64,000 bases of DNA, taken from assembly GCA_017534445.1 (NCBI GenBank), contig JAFXWC010000071.1, forward strand, positions 169,568 through 233,567, written 5' to 3'. The notes beneath the pieces were generated by a model. The model saw only the letters and a list, made by a program, of their open reading frames with translations, had not been told where the DNA came from and did no database searches. Below are positions 9,104-19,615 of this stretch, in pieces (position 1 is the stretch's first letter; every line of letters begins with the position of its first letter). This DNA is from Treponema sp. GTDB lineage: Bacteria; Spirochaetota; Spirochaetia; Treponematales; Treponemataceae. The position numbers and the translations under genes were made by a program.

Positions 9104-9114
9104 ATCAATTCACC

Positions 9115-9657
9115 TTATTTTACACCAGTCTTACCGACTTTACGTCTGATAACTTCTGTTTCATAGCGAATACCCTTACCCTTGTAAGGCTCAGGTCCAC
9201 GAAGCTTGCGTATATCAGCGCTGAACTGACCAACGAGCTGCTTATCGATACCAGCGATAGTAACTTTTCCGTCCTTATCTGCTGTTACAGTAAGGCCTTC
9301 AGGAATGATTGCGATGAATTCATTGGAATATCCAAGGTTCATAACAAGTTCCTTGCCCTTAACTTCTGCACGATAACCAACACCAGTGATGATAAGTGTC
9401 TTTGAGAAACCGTTTGTTACGCCTGTTACCATGTTGGAAATGAGCCTCTGGTACAAACCGTGGGCTGCAGACGCATTCTTAGAGCCGTCAGAAGGATTAA
9501 CAACAAGTTCAGAGCCTTTTACGTCAATCTTTACAAGGTTGTTGAACTTCTGCTTAAGTTCGCCTTTCGGTCCTTTAACAGATATAACATCACCGTCTAC
9601 TTTTACAGTAACACCGCCAGGGATAGCGACAGGAAGTTTACCAATTTTTGAAGCCAT
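9115..9657 (-). CDS. rplF: 50S ribosomal protein L6
   Basis: 180 residues with two repeated alpha/beta domains that bind 23S rRNA near the factor site. The start (SKIGKLPVAIPGGVTVKVDG) and the second-domain signature RKLRGPEPYKGKGIRYETE, with a Lys-rich end, are diagnostic. It sits between rpsH and rplR with short spacers. Confidence 0.97.
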   Translation of the reverse strand: MASKIGKLPVAIPGGVTVKVDGDVISVKGPKGELKQKFNNLVKIDVKGSELVVNPSDGSKNASAAHGLYQRLISNMVTGVTNGFSKTLIITGVGYRAEVKGKELVMNLGYSNEFIAIIPEGLTVTADKDGKVTIAGIDKQLVGQFSADIRKLRGPEPYKGKGIRYETEVIRRKVGKTGVK

Positions 9658-9669
9658 TGTTTTCTCCTA

Positions 9670-10071
9670 TTACCATACCGTGCAAATCAACTCGCCGCCG
9701 ACCATCTTTTCAGATGCCTTTTTGCCAGTTGTAACACCAGTTGATGTTGAAATGATTAAAGTGCCGTAGCCGTTGTAAACACGGGGCAAATCCTTATAGC
9801 CTGAATACACGCGGCGACCAGGTGTAGAAATCTTCTTCATACCGTGGATTACCGGTGCATTTGAATCATCATATTTCAAGAATACGCGGATTACATTGCG
9901 GCCGTCATCATCCTGAACCTTCTTAAAGTTCTTGATGTATCCTTCTGTCTTAAGGATCTTGACGATCTCAAGTTTCATCTTTGAAGTCGGTACGTCAACC
10001 TTTTCGTGACCGGCTCTTGCCGCGTTCTGGACTTTAGAGAGCATATCTGCTACTGGGTCTGAAGCTGCCAT
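9670..10071 (-). CDS. rpsH: 30S ribosomal protein S8
   Basis: 133 residues from the ATG at 10071 ([20 protein letters not shown]), with AGGAAAG upstream. S8 binds helix 21 of 16S rRNA and in many bacteria represses its own spc operon. The C-terminal [20 protein letters not shown] is the rRNA-binding signature. An in-frame start at 10128 lies inside rpsN and is not needed. Confidence 0.96.
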   Translation of the reverse strand: MAASDPVADMLSKVQNAARAGHEKVDVPTSKMKLEIVKILKTEGYIKNFKKVQDDDGRNVIRVFLKYDDSNAPVIHGMKKISTPGRRVYSGYKDLPRVYNGYGTLIISTSTGVTTGKKASEKMVGGELICTVW

Positions 10072-10087
10072 TTCTTTCCTCCTGCCA

Positions 10088-10273
10088 CTACCAAGATGAC
10101 TTTGTGACGCCTGGTAAAAGGCCTTCACTTGCTAATTTGCGGAAACAGATACGACAAATCTTAAACTTCCGCAAATATCCGTGTGGACGACCGCAAATCT
10201 GACATCTATTATATTTTCTAGTGCTGTATTTCGGAGTCCGCTGACATTTGATAATCAATGATTTCTTAGCCAT
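10088..10273 (-). CDS. rpsN: 30S ribosomal protein S14 type Z (zinc form)
   Basis: 61 residues, the short zinc-binding S14. Two Cys pairs (CQICGRPHG and CRICFRKLA) hold the metal. It helps to fold the 30S head. The spc-operon place between rplE and rpsH is standard. With L36, L33, L24 and the small protein after rplQ, this cluster encodes at least five Cys-pair zinc proteins. Confidence 0.96.
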   Translation of the reverse strand: MAKKSLIIKCQRTPKYSTRKYNRCQICGRPHGYLRKFKICRICFRKLASEGLLPGVTKSSW

Positions 10274-10284
10274 GAGCTTGTTCC

Positions 10285-10836
10285 TTATTTCCTAAACGGC
10301 ATGCCGAACTTGTCAAGAAGGGCACGAGCTTCGCTGTCTGTGCGAGCGCTTGTTACTATACTGACGTTCATACCAGAAATCTTGACGATTTTATCAAAGT
10401 CGATTTCCGGGAAGATAATCTGTTCAGTAATACCAAGAGAGAAGTTTCCGTGTCCGTCAAAGCCTGTGGCCTTGATTCCGCGGAAGTCCTTAACGCGCGG
10501 GAGAGCTACGTTAATCAGGCGATCGAGGAATTCATACATGATGTTTCCGCGAAGAGTAACCATTGCACCGATTTCCTGTCCTGCACGAAGTTTGAAATTT
10601 GCAATACTTTTCTTAGCTCTTGTCTTAACAGCTTTCTGGCCGGTAATCTGAGTGAGATCCGTAACTGCAGCATCAAGAAGTTTCTTATTCGTGAGAGCTT
10701 CGCCAACACCCATGCTAACAACAATCTTTTTGATTGCCGGAATCTGCATAACTGATGTATAACCCAGTTCCTTAAACAGTTCGGGGGCGTACTTTTCCTT
10801 ATAGACTTTCTTAAGCCGTGGTACGTAATTTTCCAT
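10285..10836 (-). CDS. rplE: 50S ribosomal protein L5
   Basis: 183 residues from the ATG at 10836 ([20 protein letters not shown]), which overlaps the rplX stop in a TAATG junction. L5 carries 5S rRNA into the 50S and contacts P-site tRNA. The motif [20 protein letters not shown] and the C-terminal [20 protein letters not shown] are diagnostic. Confidence 0.97.
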   Translation of the reverse strand: MENYVPRLKKVYKEKYAPELFKELGYTSVMQIPAIKKIVVSMGVGEALTNKKLLDAAVTDLTQITGQKAVKTRAKKSIANFKLRAGQEIGAMVTLRGNIMYEFLDRLINVALPRVKDFRGIKATGFDGHGNFSLGITEQIIFPEIDFDKIVKISGMNVSIVTSARTDSEARALLDKFGMPFRK

Positions 10837-11159
10837 TACAGTTTTTCTCCACACTTGCGGCATACACGAATTTTTGTATCGCCGTCAATTTTATATCCTG
10901 CTCTAACAGGCTTGCCGCACTTTTTGCAAACAAGCATCACGTTAGAAATATCCAACGGGGCTTCAACTTCAGCAATTCCACCGGCATCCTGCTGGCTTCT
11001 TCTTTTGATAGCCTTCTTTACAAGGTTTGCACCGCCAACAATAACGCGGCAGTGTTCGCCCTTTTCAAAGACACGCACGACTTCGCCGCGCTTGCCCTTG
11101 TCCTTTCCGGAAATGATTTCTACGTTGTCACCCTTATGAATCTTGCGGTTGATTTTCAT
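10836..11159 (-). CDS. rplX: 50S ribosomal protein L24
   Basis: 107 residues. L24 starts 50S assembly by binding the 5' end of 23S rRNA. The KOW motif is at the N-terminus ([20 protein letters not shown]). The C-terminus has two Cys pairs (LVCKKCGKP and [10 protein letters not shown]), a zinc-ribbon form seen in some bacteria and lost in others. It is translationally coupled to rplE. Confidence 0.96.
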   Translation of the reverse strand: MKINRKIHKGDNVEIISGKDKGKRGEVVRVFEKGEHCRVIVGGANLVKKAIKRRSQQDAGGIAEVEAPLDISNVMLVCKKCGKPVRAGYKIDGDTKIRVCRKCGEKL

Positions 11160-11173
11160 GATTCACAAACTCC

Positions 11174-11542
11174 TTACAATACTTCCGGAGCAAGGGATAT
11201 GATCTTCATGAAATCCATATCACGCAACTCACGGGCTACAGGTCCAAAAATACGTTTTCCCTTAGGATTCTTGTCTGCATCAACGATAACACATGCGTTA
11301 TCATCGAAGCGGATGTAAGTTCCGTCTGGGCGGCGGTATTCCTTCGCAACACGAACGATAACCGCTTTCTGTACTGTTCCTTCTTTTATTGTAGATGTAG
11401 GAATGGCTTCCTTAACAGCTACCACAACGATGTCGCCAATACCTGCATAACGGCGGTGTGTTCCACCAAGAACCTTTATGCACTGAACCAATTTGGCTCC
11501 GGAGTTATCGGCAACAGTTAACTTTGACTGCATCTGAATCAT
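11174..11542 (-). CDS. rplN: 50S ribosomal protein L14
   Basis: 122 residues, the usual length. L14 lies at the subunit interface and bridges to 16S rRNA. The start [20 protein letters not shown] and the internal signature around [20 protein letters not shown] are diagnostic. Twenty bases separate it from rpsQ. Confidence 0.97.
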   Translation of the reverse strand: MIQMQSKLTVADNSGAKLVQCIKVLGGTHRRYAGIGDIVVVAVKEAIPTSTIKEGTVQKAVIVRVAKEYRRPDGTYIRFDDNACVIVDADKNPKGKRIFGPVARELRDMDFMKIISLAPEVL

Positions 11543-11562
11543 AATCCAATACTCCTTAAAGC

Positions 11563-11838
11563 TTATTTGGCTCTTTCAATAACTTCAGCAAGGCGCCAGC
11601 ACTTGTCTTTGCTGATAGGTGCGCATTCAACGATTCTTACTGTGTCGCCTTCGTGCGCATCATTCTTTTCATCGTGTGCCTTACATTTCTTTGTACGTGT
11701 AACGTACTTCTTGTAAAGGCTGTCCATTTTCTTTGTATCGATAGAAACAACGATGGTCTTATCCATTTTGTCACTAGTGACGATACCTACGAATGAACGT
11801 TTAGCACCTTTTGTCTTCTGTACTGTCTGTTCTTCCAC
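11563..11838 (-). CDS. rpsQ: 30S ribosomal protein S17
   Basis: 91 residues. S17 is an OB-fold protein that binds the 5' domain of 16S rRNA early in assembly. [20 protein letters not shown] and [20 protein letters not shown] are family signatures. The first twelve residues are a short extension. Confidence 0.95.
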   Translation of the reverse strand: MEEQTVQKTKGAKRSFVGIVTSDKMDKTIVVSIDTKKMDSLYKKYVTRTKKCKAHDEKNDAHEGDTVRIVECAPISKDKCWRLAEVIERAK

Positions 11839-11848
11839 GGGTCAGCTC

Positions 11849-12091
11849 CTAGTTTTTTGCAGCAATTGATTCAAGAGCAGCCTTTCTGAATTTCTCCAGA
11901 TCCTGCTGATGAATGAAAGTATTCAAGCGTGCGATTTCGCGGCGCATTGTACGTTTCTGCACTGGATTTTCTACATGTCCAACAACCGCCTGGAAACGGA
12001 AGTCCATGTATTTTCTCTTAAGTTCATCCCGCTTAGCAACAAGTTCGTTGTAAGACAGTTCCTTGTCCTTCTTTTTTTCGGATTTAGCCAT
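11849..12091 (-). CDS. rpmC: 50S ribosomal protein L29
   Basis: 80 residues, somewhat longer than the usual 63-70. It is a two-helix hairpin at the exit tunnel, next to L23, where SRP and trigger factor dock. A Lys/Glu-rich start (MAKSEKKKDKELSY) precedes the core LVAKRDELKRKYMDFRFQAV. It ends 10 bases before rpsQ. Confidence 0.94.
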   Translation of the reverse strand: MAKSEKKKDKELSYNELVAKRDELKRKYMDFRFQAVVGHVENPVQKRTMRREIARLNTFIHQQDLEKFRKAALESIAAKN

Positions 12092-12101
12092 ATCTTACTC
12101 C

Positions 12102-12518
12102 TTATTCCACTGTTGGGCGGAATGCAACTTTTGTCTTGATTGGCAGCTTGCTTGCTGCAAGGTGCATTGCCTTTTCAGCAAGTGTCTTTTCAATTCCACC
12201 AACTTCAAACAGAATCATACCTGGCTTAATAACGGCAGCCCAGAACTCTGGAGCTCCCTTACCCTTACCCATACGGGTATCAGCAGGCTTCTTAGAAACA
12301 GGCTTGTCCGGGAAAATACGGGTCCAAACCTGTCCCTGGCGGTTGATGCAACGGTTGATTGCAACATGGGCAGCTTCAATGTGCTTTGCCTGAAGCCATA
12401 CCGGTTCCATAGCAACAAGTGCTACATCACCAAAATCTACATAATTATCACGGGTCGCATTTCCCTTCGGACGACCGCGCTGAACCTTGCGGTGAGCAAC
12501 TCTTTTAGGACTAAGCAT
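12102..12518 (-). CDS. rplP: 50S ribosomal protein L16
   Basis: 138 residues. L16 supports A-site tRNA near the peptidyl transferase centre. The start ([20 protein letters not shown]), the [20 protein letters not shown] segment and the C-terminal [10 protein letters not shown] are diagnostic. It overlaps the end of rpsC by eight bases. Confidence 0.97.
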   Translation of the reverse strand: MLSPKRVAHRKVQRGRPKGNATRDNYVDFGDVALVAMEPVWLQAKHIEAAHVAINRCINRQGQVWTRIFPDKPVSKKPADTRMGKGKGAPEFWAAVIKPGMILFEVGGIEKTLAEKAMHLAASKLPIKTKVAFRPTVE

Positions 12519-13266
12519 TTTCTACTTTTCCTCCATCAGATTTGGGAGCACGGCTTTTGCGTTCAGAAGCACCATTTGAGCGCTCGCGGCGTGGCTTCTT
12601 AACGATGTCGCCTGCATCTTCGTTCTGCTCATGACCGTAGTTCATTCCGTTGTAAACCCATACCTTCACACCGATTTTACCGTATGAAGTAAGAGCTTCA
12701 AAGAAACCGTAGTCAATATCAGCACGGAGTGTGTGCAGCGGAACTCTTCCTTCCTTGTGCTCTTCAGAGCGTCTCATTTCTGCTCCGCCGAGACGTCCAG
12801 AAAGACGAATCTTAATTCCCTGTGCTCCGCCCTTCATTGCATTGGAAGTAGCCTGCTTAAGAGCCTTGCGGTATGAACCACGGCCTACAAGCTGGCGTGC
12901 AATGTTCTGAGCGATAAGAGAAGCGTTGATTTCGGCACGTTTTACTTCCTTAATCTTAATCTGTACCTTCTGTGTCAACTGCTTCTGGATATCAGCGCTA
13001 ATCTTTTCGATTGTAGCACCCTTTACACCAATAATAACACCCGGGCGTGCTGTGTGAATCACAATTGTAACACGCTGCGGATGACGAACAATTTCGATTT
13101 CGGCAATGTCTGCGTTCTTGCATTCAGGAAGACTGTTTACCAACTTACGGATTTTGATGTCTTCAAGAAAGAGATCTGCATATTCCCTTGGATCTGCATA
13201 CCAACGGGACTGCCATGTCTTGTTTACTCCAAGACGTAAACCGATAGGACTAACTTTCTGACCCAT
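12511..13266 (-). CDS. rpsC: 30S ribosomal protein S3
   Basis: 251 residues from the ATG at 13266 ([20 protein letters not shown]). S3 forms the mRNA entry site. The KH domain has its loop in [15 protein letters not shown], and the C-terminal domain contains [14 protein letters not shown] Lys/Arg/Ser-rich tail of about 30 residues extends past the usual end. The start is one base from the rplV stop. Confidence 0.97.
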   Translation of the reverse strand: MGQKVSPIGLRLGVNKTWQSRWYADPREYADLFLEDIKIRKLVNSLPECKNADIAEIEIVRHPQRVTIVIHTARPGVIIGVKGATIEKISADIQKQLTQKVQIKIKEVKRAEINASLIAQNIARQLVGRGSYRKALKQATSNAMKGGAQGIKIRLSGRLGGAEMRRSEEHKEGRVPLHTLRADIDYGFFEALTSYGKIGVKVWVYNGMNYGHEQNEDAGDIVKKPRRERSNGASERKSRAPKSDGGKVENA

Positions 13267-13267
13267 G

Positions 13268-13687
13268 TTATTTACCCGCCTTTTCGTCAACGATTACAGT
13301 GATATGGCACATACGCCTAAGGAGCTGGTCTGCACGGCCGCGGCCACGGAACCAAACCCTCTTAAGACGGGGACCTTCGTCGATGCGAATTTCCCTTACA
13401 TACAACATATCTTCATCCAACTTCTTGTTTGCATAAAGTGCATTTGCAACAGCAGACTTTAAAGTTCCGCTGATAAGACGTGCACCCTTCTGAGGCATAA
13501 CATCAAGGATAGCAAGAGCTTCTGTTGTTGACTTGCTTCTTATTACATTGGCTACAGGACGAACCTTTGTAGGTGATGCAATAAGGAACTTGGTTGTAGC
13601 AACATAGCCGGGCTGTTCCGGTCTGTTAGCAGCGCGCACGCTTTTCTTAAGCCTGCGTTTTGTTTCTTTGTTCTCAGTTTCAGCCAT
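13268..13687 (-). CDS. rplV: 50S ribosomal protein L22
   Basis: 139 residues including a basic N-terminal extension of about 25 residues ([16 protein letters not shown]). L22 lines the peptide exit tunnel; its beta-hairpin loop lies in [20 protein letters not shown]. No hairpin-tip deletion of the macrolide-resistance type is obvious. It lies between rpsS and rpsC. Confidence 0.95.
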   Translation of the reverse strand: MAETENKETKRRLKKSVRAANRPEQPGYVATTKFLIASPTKVRPVANVIRSKSTTEALAILDVMPQKGARLISGTLKSAVANALYANKKLDEDMLYVREIRIDEGPRLKRVWFRGRGRADQLLRRMCHITVIVDEKAGK

Positions 13688-13698
13688 AATCTTGCTCC

Positions 13699-13983
13699 TT
13701 ATTTACCTGCAGATTTGTCTGTACCGCCGTGGCCCTTGAATGTACGTGTAGCAGCAAACTCGCCGAGCTTGTGGCCAACAAGGTTTTCTGTTATGTACAC
13801 AGGAATCCAGGACTTGCCGTTATGAACGGAAATAGTGTTTCCAACCATTTCCGGGATAATTGTGGAGCAGCGGGAATATGTTTTAATCATCTTCTTGTCA
13901 GCTGCTGCCGCCTTATTCATTTCTGTTACCTTTTTGTAAAGTGATTTATCTACAAAAGGTCCTTTTTTTACAGATCTAGACAC
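13699..13983 (-). CDS. rpsS: 30S ribosomal protein S19
   Basis: 94 residues. S19 works with S13 in the 30S head and forms bridges to the 50[20 protein letters not shown] at the start and [19 protein letters not shown] at the end are diagnostic. Confidence 0.97.
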   Translation of the reverse strand: MSRSVKKGPFVDKSLYKKVTEMNKAAAADKKMIKTYSRCSTIIPEMVGNTISVHNGKSWIPVYITENLVGHKLGEFAATRTFKGHGGTDKSAGK

Positions 13984-13998
13984 TTTCTACTCCTCGCT

Positions 13999-14823
13999 CT
14001 ACTTCTTGCGGCGACTAATAATGAAGCGGTTGGAAGGCTTCCTCTTATTGCGCGTCTTGTAACCACGACAAGGCTGTCCCCAAGGAGTAACAGGCAAGTG
14101 TCCCTTACCTGCACCTTCACCACCACCAAGCGGATGGTCAACAGGGTTCATAGCCATACCACGAACTGTCGGGCGGATGCCTCTCCAGCGGTTGCGGCCT
14201 GCTTTACCCAGTTTTGTGTTCATGCGTTCTTCGTTGCCTACGATACCGATTGTAGCATAGCACTTGCCATGGATGCGGCGAAGTTCTCCAGAAGGCAACT
14301 TAATTGTTACGTAATCACCTTCTTTTGCAGCAATCAAAGCACCTGCACCGGCAGAGCGAACAAGCTGTCCACCACGTCCGAGCGTAAGTTCAATATTGTG
14401 TACTGTAAAACCAACAGGAATTACGGAAAGCGGAAGTGCGTTTCCTACTGTAGGTGTTGCATTCTCACCGGACATAATCTTCTGACCAACAGTCAAATTC
14501 TTTGGAGCGATGATGTAGCGCTTTTCACCGTCTGCATATGCAATCAAAGCAATGTTTGCACTGCGGAATGGATCGTATTCAATAGTTTTTACAGTTCCAG
14601 GAATACCGTGCTTGTCGCGCTTAAAGTCGATGTCACGATATCTTCTCTTGTGACCGCCACCCTGGTGACGAACAGAAATCCGTCCGCCTGCGCCACGGTC
14701 AGCATGAGCTTTAATACCGTGAGTAAGGCTTTTTTCGGGTTTATCGGCTGTCAGTTCTTCACGAACCAAATCAACACGGCCACGTGTACCTTTTGAATAA
14801 GGTTTGTATATCTTAAGAGCCAT
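13999..14823 (-). CDS. rplB: 50S ribosomal protein L2
   Basis: 274 residues. L2 is needed for subunit association and peptidyl transferase activity. [20 protein letters not shown] in the N-terminal part and [20 protein letters not shown] near the C-terminus, with the conserved His of the active-centre loop, identify it. Sixteen bases separate it from rpsS. Confidence 0.98.
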   Translation of the reverse strand: MALKIYKPYSKGTRGRVDLVREELTADKPEKSLTHGIKAHADRGAGGRISVRHQGGGHKRRYRDIDFKRDKHGIPGTVKTIEYDPFRSANIALIAYADGEKRYIIAPKNLTVGQKIMSGENATPTVGNALPLSVIPVGFTVHNIELTLGRGGQLVRSAGAGALIAAKEGDYVTIKLPSGELRRIHGKCYATIGIVGNEERMNTKLGKAGRNRWRGIRPTVRGMAMNPVDHPLGGGEGAGKGHLPVTPWGQPCRGYKTRNKRKPSNRFIISRRKK

Positions 14824-14852
14824 ATGGTTCCCCTTAATTATCGTTCAAAGGC

Positions 14853-15137
14853 TTAAGCGCCTTCAAACACCTTGATTGTTTCGCCAGGAGCAAGCTTAAC
14901 GATTGCTTTCTTCCAGCTAGCTGTTTTGCCAGGCTTACCACGAAGTCTTTTTGTCTTTCCCTTTACGTTGATTGTTGTGCAGTCCACAACCTTTACGTTA
15001 AAGAGTCTGCGTACAGCTTCCTTAATCTGAATCTTCGTAGAAGCAGGGTCTACTTTGAAAGTATACTTGTTTTCTTCACGAAGAAGTGTAGCTTTTTCAG
15101 AAAGAATAGGTTCAATAAGAACATCTTCGTATGTCAT
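14853..15137 (-). CDS. rplW: 50S ribosomal protein L23
   Basis: 94 residues. L23 lies at the exit tunnel and is the dock of trigger factor and SRP. The start YEDVLIEPILSEKATLLREE and the NVKVVDCTTINVKGKTKR loop fit the family. It overlaps the end of rplD by one base, so translation is coupled. Confidence 0.96.
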   Translation of the reverse strand: MTYEDVLIEPILSEKATLLREENKYTFKVDPASTKIQIKEAVRRLFNVKVVDCTTINVKGKTKRLRGKPGKTASWKKAIVKLAPGETIKVFEGA

Positions 15138-15850
15138 TATTCAGCCTCCACTTTTTCAAAGAATTCTGAAAGATTCTTTGCAGCACCTTCAAGCATAACA
15201 ATCTTTCTTGCGTAGAAGAGGTCATGTGCGCGAAGGCGGTTGAAAGAAAGGAATGAAACATAAGGAAGGTTCCTACCAGCCTGCTTAATAAGCTTGTCAT
15301 CGTCTTTCAACAAGATGACTGTGCGGTAATCTTCTGCCTTGTCGCCTTTCTTCTGATGAGTCTTGCCAGCACCAGTTCTAAGAACAGGTTCAAACTTTAC
15401 AGGTGCATTCTTTGCAAGAGAGTCAAGAACCTTTACGAGATCCTTTGTCTTTCCGCTTTCAATGCTGAAGTCTTCAACAACTGTAAGTCTGTCATTCTGA
15501 GCCTGAAGGCTAAGAATCGTCTTCATTGCAAGGCGCTTCTCTTTCTTAGGGATATAATAGCTGTAGTCGCGCGGCTTCGGTCCAAAAATTGTACCGCCAC
15601 CAACAGTAATAGGGGACTTCTTGTCACCACGGCGGGCGTTTCCTGTTCCCTTCTGCTTGTATGGCTTGGCATTGCTGCCATGAACTTCTGCGCGTGTCTT
15701 TGTACAAGCTGTTCCAACACGTTTATTTGCTAATTCGTTTGTGATGGCGTAATAGATAACGTCTTCGTTGACTGGGAGTCCGAAAATTTTATCGTCAAGA
15801 TTAATAGTCCTGAGTTCTTTACCATCGGTTGAATAGACTTTCTTTTCCAT
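15137..15850 (-). CDS. rplD: 50S ribosomal protein L4
   Basis: 237 residues, about 30 more than E. coli L4. L4 lines the exit tunnel and in proteobacteria represses the S10 operon. The tunnel loop [20 protein letters not shown] has the normal form, with no macrolide-type change apparent. The C-terminal [18 protein letters not shown] is typical. Confidence 0.96.
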   Translation of the reverse strand: MEKKVYSTDGKELRTINLDDKIFGLPVNEDVIYYAITNELANKRVGTACTKTRAEVHGSNAKPYKQKGTGNARRGDKKSPITVGGGTIFGPKPRDYSYYIPKKEKRLAMKTILSLQAQNDRLTVVEDFSIESGKTKDLVKVLDSLAKNAPVKFEPVLRTGAGKTHQKKGDKAEDYRTVILLKDDDKLIKQAGRNLPYVSFLSFNRLRAHDLFYARKIVMLEGAAKNLSEFFEKVEAE

Positions 15851-15864
15851 ACTATTCCTCGACC

Positions 15865-16485
15865 TTATTTCTTAACAGCAGCCTTAACAATAAGCGTGCT
15901 GTCTTTTGTCCCAGGAACTGCACCGCGTACCATTAAAACTTTAAGCTCAGGGTCTACTTTTACAACCTTGAGATTCTGAACTGTAACACGATCACAACCC
16001 ATGTGGCCAGGCATCTTAATATTCTTAAGTGTGTGTCCCGGAGTTGTACAGCATCCAGTGCCGCCGGCTTCCCTATGGAACTTAGAACCGTGAGTTGCTC
16101 TACCACCATGGAAACCCCATCTCTTCATTACGCCCTGGAAACCCTTACCCTTAGAGGTAGCGGTTACATCAATAAAGCGCACCTTGTCAAAAAGCTCAAC
16201 GCCAATCTGGTCGCCGACTTTTACTTCGCCTTCAAAATCGCGGAATTCTTTCAAGTGCCGCTTAGGCGTAACGTTTTCAGGGAACTGCTTTGCATAAGGC
16301 TTTGTAACATTCTTGGCCTTCATGTCTTCAAAACCAAGAACAACAGCGTTATAACCGCACTTTTCCTCTGTCTTTGTAGCAATGACCGTATTCGGTTCGA
16401 CGCGGATCACGGTTACTGGTGTCAGATTTCCGTTTTCGTCAAAAACTTGGGTCATTCCCACTTTTTTTGCTATCAGACCTTTCAT
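15865..16485 (-). CDS. rplC: 50S ribosomal protein L3
   Basis: 206 residues from the ATG at 16485 (MKGLIAKKVGMTQVFDENGN). L3 reaches the peptidyl transferase centre. RWGFHGGRATHGSKFHREAG and GCTTPGHTLKNIKMPGHMG include the loop next to that centre. An in-frame codon at 16521 would add 12 residues unlike L3 and is rejected. Confidence 0.97.
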   Translation of the reverse strand: MKGLIAKKVGMTQVFDENGNLTPVTVIRVEPNTVIATKTEEKCGYNAVVLGFEDMKAKNVTKPYAKQFPENVTPKRHLKEFRDFEGEVKVGDQIGVELFDKVRFIDVTATSKGKGFQGVMKRWGFHGGRATHGSKFHREAGGTGCCTTPGHTLKNIKMPGHMGCDRVTVQNLKVVKVDPELKVLMVRGAVPGTKDSTLIVKAAVKK

Positions 16486-16551
16486 CTGAATACTCCTAAC
16501 TAGGCCGCCATCCCGATCCAAGGGACCGTACCCTTTATTTCAATAATTAAA

Positions 16552-16860
16552 TTATTGCTTGATTTCTACTGCAACACCTGCAGGAAGTTCCAACTTCATG
16601 AGTGAATCCATCACTTCTGAAGAAGGTTCGAAAATATCAATAAGGCGCTTGTGTGTGCGCATCTCAAACTGTTCGCGTGATTTTTTGTTAACAAAAACTG
16701 AACGCAACACAGTTACCTTGTTGATTCTTGTTGGAAGCGGGATTGGTCCTGAAACCTTTGCTCCTGCCTTCTGAACCTGCTGAACGATGTCTTTTGCACT
16801 CTGATCGATAAGCGCTACGTCAAAAGCGCGAAGGCTTACACGAATCTTGCCGTTTGCCAT
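16552..16860 (-). CDS. rpsJ: 30S ribosomal protein S10
   Basis: 102 residues. S10 is part of the 30S head and also the NusE partner of NusB in antitermination. [20 protein letters not shown] and [20 protein letters not shown] are family signatures. It follows tuf by 54 bp, in which a hairpin lies, and opens the S10 group. Confidence 0.97.
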   Translation of the reverse strand: MANGKIRVSLRAFDVALIDQSAKDIVQQVQKAGAKVSGPIPLPTRINKVTVLRSVFVNKKSREQFEMRTHKRLIDIFEPSSEVMDSLMKLELPAGVAVEIKQ

Positions 16861-16875
16861 AATTACTCCTAAAAG

Positions 16876-16901
16876 CGGAACAGGGGAAATCCCCTGCCCC
16901 G
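16876..16901 (-). terminator. tuf-rpsJ intergenic hairpin, probably a leaky terminator
   Basis: On the minus strand CGGGGCAGGGG and CCCCTGTTCCG pair over 11 bp (two G-U pairs) around ATTT and are followed by CTTTTAGG. The U run is short, so partial termination or RNA processing between the very highly expressed tuf and the S10 group is likely. Confidence 0.55.
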
Positions 16902-16914
16902 TTTAATTCAAAAA

Positions 16915-18102
16915 CTATTCGAGAACTTTTGTAACCTGGCCGGAAGCGATTGTGTGTCCGCCTTCACGGATAGCAAGCTTAAGACCTTCGTCCATAGCGA
17001 TCGGGTGAATAAGTTCACCGATGATCTTTACGTTGTCGCCTGGTTTTACCATTTCTGTTCCGGCTTCAAGATTTACAGTACCTGTAATATCTGTTGTACG
17101 GAAGTAGAACTGTGGGCGGTAACCTGTAAAGAATGGGCTGTGGCGTCCGCCTTCTTCCTTTGAAAGAACGTAAATCTGAGCTTCGAACTTTGTGTGTGGG
17201 TGGATGCTTCCAGGAGCAGCGAGAACCTGACCACGGATAACGTCCTTCTTTTCAATACCACGGAGAAGGATACCAGCGTTGTCACCAGCCATACCTTCGT
17301 TCAAAGTCTTGTTGAACATTTCGATACCAGTAACAGTTGAAGACTGTGTCGGGCGGATACCAACCAATTCAACTGGGTCACCCATGTGGATAACACCGCG
17401 TTCGATACGGCCAGTAACAACTGTACCACGACCAGAGATTGTGAAGATGTCTTCGATTGGCATCAAGAATGGCTTCTGATCATCGCGAACAGGATCTTCG
17501 AACCATGAGTCCATTGTAGAAAGGAGCTCTTCGATGCACTTTGTGTTGTCTGGATTGTCAGATTCGTTGAGAGCCTTGAATGCAGAACCCTTTACGATTG
17601 GTGTTTCTTCAGAGAAACCGTAAGAGCTTACTGTATCCTTTACTTCTTCAACAACGAGTTCAAGAAGGTCTGGATCGTCAACAAGGTCAACCTTGTTAAG
17701 GAATACGATGATCTTCGGTACACCAACCTGGCGTGCCAAGAGCAAGTGTTCCTTTGTCTGAGGCATAACTGAGTCAGGAGCAGAAACAACGAGGATAGCA
17801 CCGTCCATCTGTGCAGCACCAGTAATCATGTTCTTAACATAGTCTGCGTGTCCTGGGCAGTCAATGTGAGCGTAGTGACGCTTGTCTGACTGATACTCAA
17901 GGTGACGGCTGTTGATTGTGATACCACGTTCCTTTTCCTCTGGAGCATTGTCGATTTCGTCATACTTCAAGAGCTTATCACCATATTTCTTTGCACAATA
18001 TGTTGTGATAGCTGCGGAAAGAGTGGTCTTACCATGGTCTACGTGACCGATGGTTCCAACGTTCATGTGAGGTTTAGTTCTTTTGAACTCTTCCTTTGCC
18101 AT
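16915..18102 (-). CDS. tuf: translation elongation factor Tu
   Basis: 395 residues. EF-Tu brings aminoacyl-tRNA to the ribosome with GTP. The G1 loop GHVDHGKTT, switch [14 protein letters not shown], the NKVD specificity motif ([10 protein letters not shown]) and the two beta-barrel domains are present. AGGAG lies before the ATG. It lies between rpsG and rpsJ, but fusA, which usually stands before tuf, is absent. It has its own promoter about 510 bp upstream and a terminator on each side, so its expression can be set apart from the flanking genes. Confidence 0.98.
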   Translation of the reverse strand: MAKEEFKRTKPHMNVGTIGHVDHGKTTLSAAITTYCAKKYGDKLLKYDEIDNAPEEKERGITINSRHLEYQSDKRHYAHIDCPGHADYVKNMITGAAQMDGAILVVSAPDSVMPQTKEHLLLARQVGVPKIIVFLNKVDLVDDPDLLELVVEEVKDTVSSYGFSEETPIVKGSAFKALNESDNPDNTKCIEELLSTMDSWFEDPVRDDQKPFLMPIEDIFTISGRGTVVTGRIERGVIHMGDPVELVGIRPTQSSTVTGIEMFNKTLNEGMAGDNAGILLRGIEKKDVIRGQVLAAPGSIHPHTKFEAQIYVLSKEEGGRHSPFFTGYRPQFYFRTTDITGTVNLEAGTEMVKPGDNVKIIGELIHPIAMDEGLKLAIREGGHTIASGQVTKVLE

Positions 18103-18614
18103 GATTTTCTCCTTGCCTTGCAGGTTTTACCTGTGGCATGTATAAAATTAATGTGCTGCACTTTAAGCCAGAAAAAGCTCCTTCCAAACAAGGAAAGGCA
18201 TTTTCGCATACACACTTTAGAACCAAAATTGAGATGAGTATAATAGAAGGAAAGGACAACTTGCCATAAACCTGTTTCATCAATTCGGAACAGTTGGCCT
18301 ACACCACCTATCATCATCCAACCGAAAACATTGTCTTCGGAATGACTGGTCTGGCATTCAAAGGGATTCAACCCAAGCCTTTCTTTAAGTCGGGACTCCT
18401 TAAACGCTTTCCAGTCGGCACAAACGCAACGCGCTCATGCTGCAAATAAGGGTGCCAAAGTCTGAACAATGCCACCCGGCACTGAACTTTACGACTTTAA
18501 CCGGACAGCAAAACCGTCCGCCTGACTTCTCAAAGAACCCTTACAAACCTTGGTAGTACTTGGCTAAAGCCTACCGCAAGGTAATCCGATTACGGATATT
18601 CAAATAGTACGTAA
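18103..18614 (-). promoter_or_regulatory. long structured 5' leader of tuf
   Basis: About 500 bases lie between the promoter at 18615-18643 and the tuf start without a convincing gene. Small hairpins can be drawn (for example ATCCG-taat-CGGAT near the 5' end and CGGAC...GTCCG near 18502-18520), and a stem CTTTCC...GGAAGG near 18181-18197 precedes GCTTTTTC. A leader this long on a translation-factor gene suggests control at RNA level. I recognise no known riboswitch. Confidence 0.45.
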
Positions 18615-18643
18615 TTTATATACTATTTATAAAATTAAATCAA
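18615..18643 (-). promoter_or_regulatory. promoter of tuf
   Basis: On the minus strand TTGATT (-35, 18638-18643) and TATAAA (-10, 18615-18620) are 17 bases apart in an AT-rich region. It lies just after the rpsG terminator, which fits a separate tuf promoter. Confidence 0.65.
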
Positions 18644-18687
18644 GGGGATTTCGGTCAAAATACCGCAAAATATTACAAAAATTTATA

Positions 18688-18716
18688 AAAAAAAATCCCC
18701 CGCCAAAAGACGAGGG
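18688..18716 (-). terminator. rho-independent terminator after rpsG
   Basis: On the minus strand CCCTCGTC, loop TTTT and GGCGGGGG pair (with two G-U pairs) and lead into ATTTTTTTTT. It closes the rpoBC-rpsLG transcript before tuf. Confidence 0.8.
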
Positions 18717-18754
18717 ACTCTGCACTGAAAAGCAGTGCGTTCAGAAGTTGGATT

Positions 18755-19225
18755 CTACCATCTGTAGTGGGCAAATGCCTTGTTGGCTTCTGCCATCTTG
18801 TGGGTGTCTTCCTTCTTCTTGTATGCTGTACCAGTATTGTTATAAGCATCCAAAAGTTCAGCAGCAAGAGTTTCTGCCATACCGTGGCCTGAGCGGTTGC
18901 GGGCAGCTGTAATCATCCAGCGCATTGCAAGAGCTTCGCGGCGTGTCTCACGGATTTCAATCGGAACCTGGTATGTAGCACCACCAACGCGGCGGCTCTT
19001 TACTTCTACCATTGGCTTTACGTTGTCCAAGGCCTTCATGAATACTTCAAGAGGATCCTTGTCTGTCTTTCCCTTGAGCTTGTCCAATGCATCGTAAACA
19101 ATCTTTGTACAGATGGACTTCTTTCCGTCAAGCATCATGCGGGTAACAAACTTTGAGACAACAGTGCTGTTGTATTTTTCATCCGGCACAATCGGACGGT
19201 TAACTGATTTCTTATGTCTTCCCAT
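18755..19225 (-). CDS. rpsG: 30S ribosomal protein S7
   Basis: 156 residues. S7 starts assembly of the 30S head and forms the E-site exit with S11. The signature [20 protein letters not shown] and [20 protein letters not shown] are diagnostic. It follows rpsL by 15 bp. fusA does not follow it; a terminator does. Confidence 0.97.
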   Translation of the reverse strand: MGRHKKSVNRPIVPDEKYNSTVVSKFVTRMMLDGKKSICTKIVYDALDKLKGKTDKDPLEVFMKALDNVKPMVEVKSRRVGGATYQVPIEIRETRREALAMRWMITAARNRSGHGMAETLAAELLDAYNNTGTAYKKKEDTHKMAEANKAFAHYRW

Positions 19226-19240
19226 AGTTCAAACCTCCTA

Positions 19241-19615
19241 TTATGCCTTTGGTTTCTTTGCGCCGTACTTTGAGCGGGCTCTCTTGCGGCCTTCAACGCC
19301 AAGAGTATCTTTTGAACCGCGGATAATGTGATAGCGTACACCAGGAAGATCCTTTACACGACCACCACGGATCAATACTACTGAGTGTTCCTGCAAGTTA
19401 TGTCCTTCACCAGGAATGTATGCAGTAACTTCGATTCCATTTGACAAACGAACACGAGCAATCTTGCGGAGAGCTGAGTTCGGCTTTTTAGGTGTCATTG
19501 TCATAACGCGTGTGCAAACACCACGTTTCTGCGGACAAGACTCAAGCGCGGGAGCTTTAGTTCTGTTTGCAGCAGAATGACGACCCTTACGAATTAATTG
19601 GTTTATTGTAGGCAT
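19241..19615 (-). CDS. rpsL: 30S ribosomal protein S12
   Basis: 124 residues. S12 controls decoding accuracy at the A site. The loop [17 protein letters not shown] keeps the Lys whose change gives streptomycin resistance. The second loop reads [17 protein letters not shown], also wild type by eye. It lies 131 bp after rpoC, the classical rpoBC-rpsL order. Confidence 0.97.
   Translation of the reverse strand: MPTINQLIRKGRHSAANRTKAPALESCPQKRGVCTRVMTMTPKKPNSALRKIARVRLSNGIEVTAYIPGEGHNLQEHSVVLIRGGRVKDLPGVRYHIIRGSKDTLGVEGRKRARSKYGAKKPKA

Noticed and set aside
14098..14796. 232-codon open frame on the plus strand
   Set aside because: Antisense to rplB; shadow of a biased ribosomal gene.
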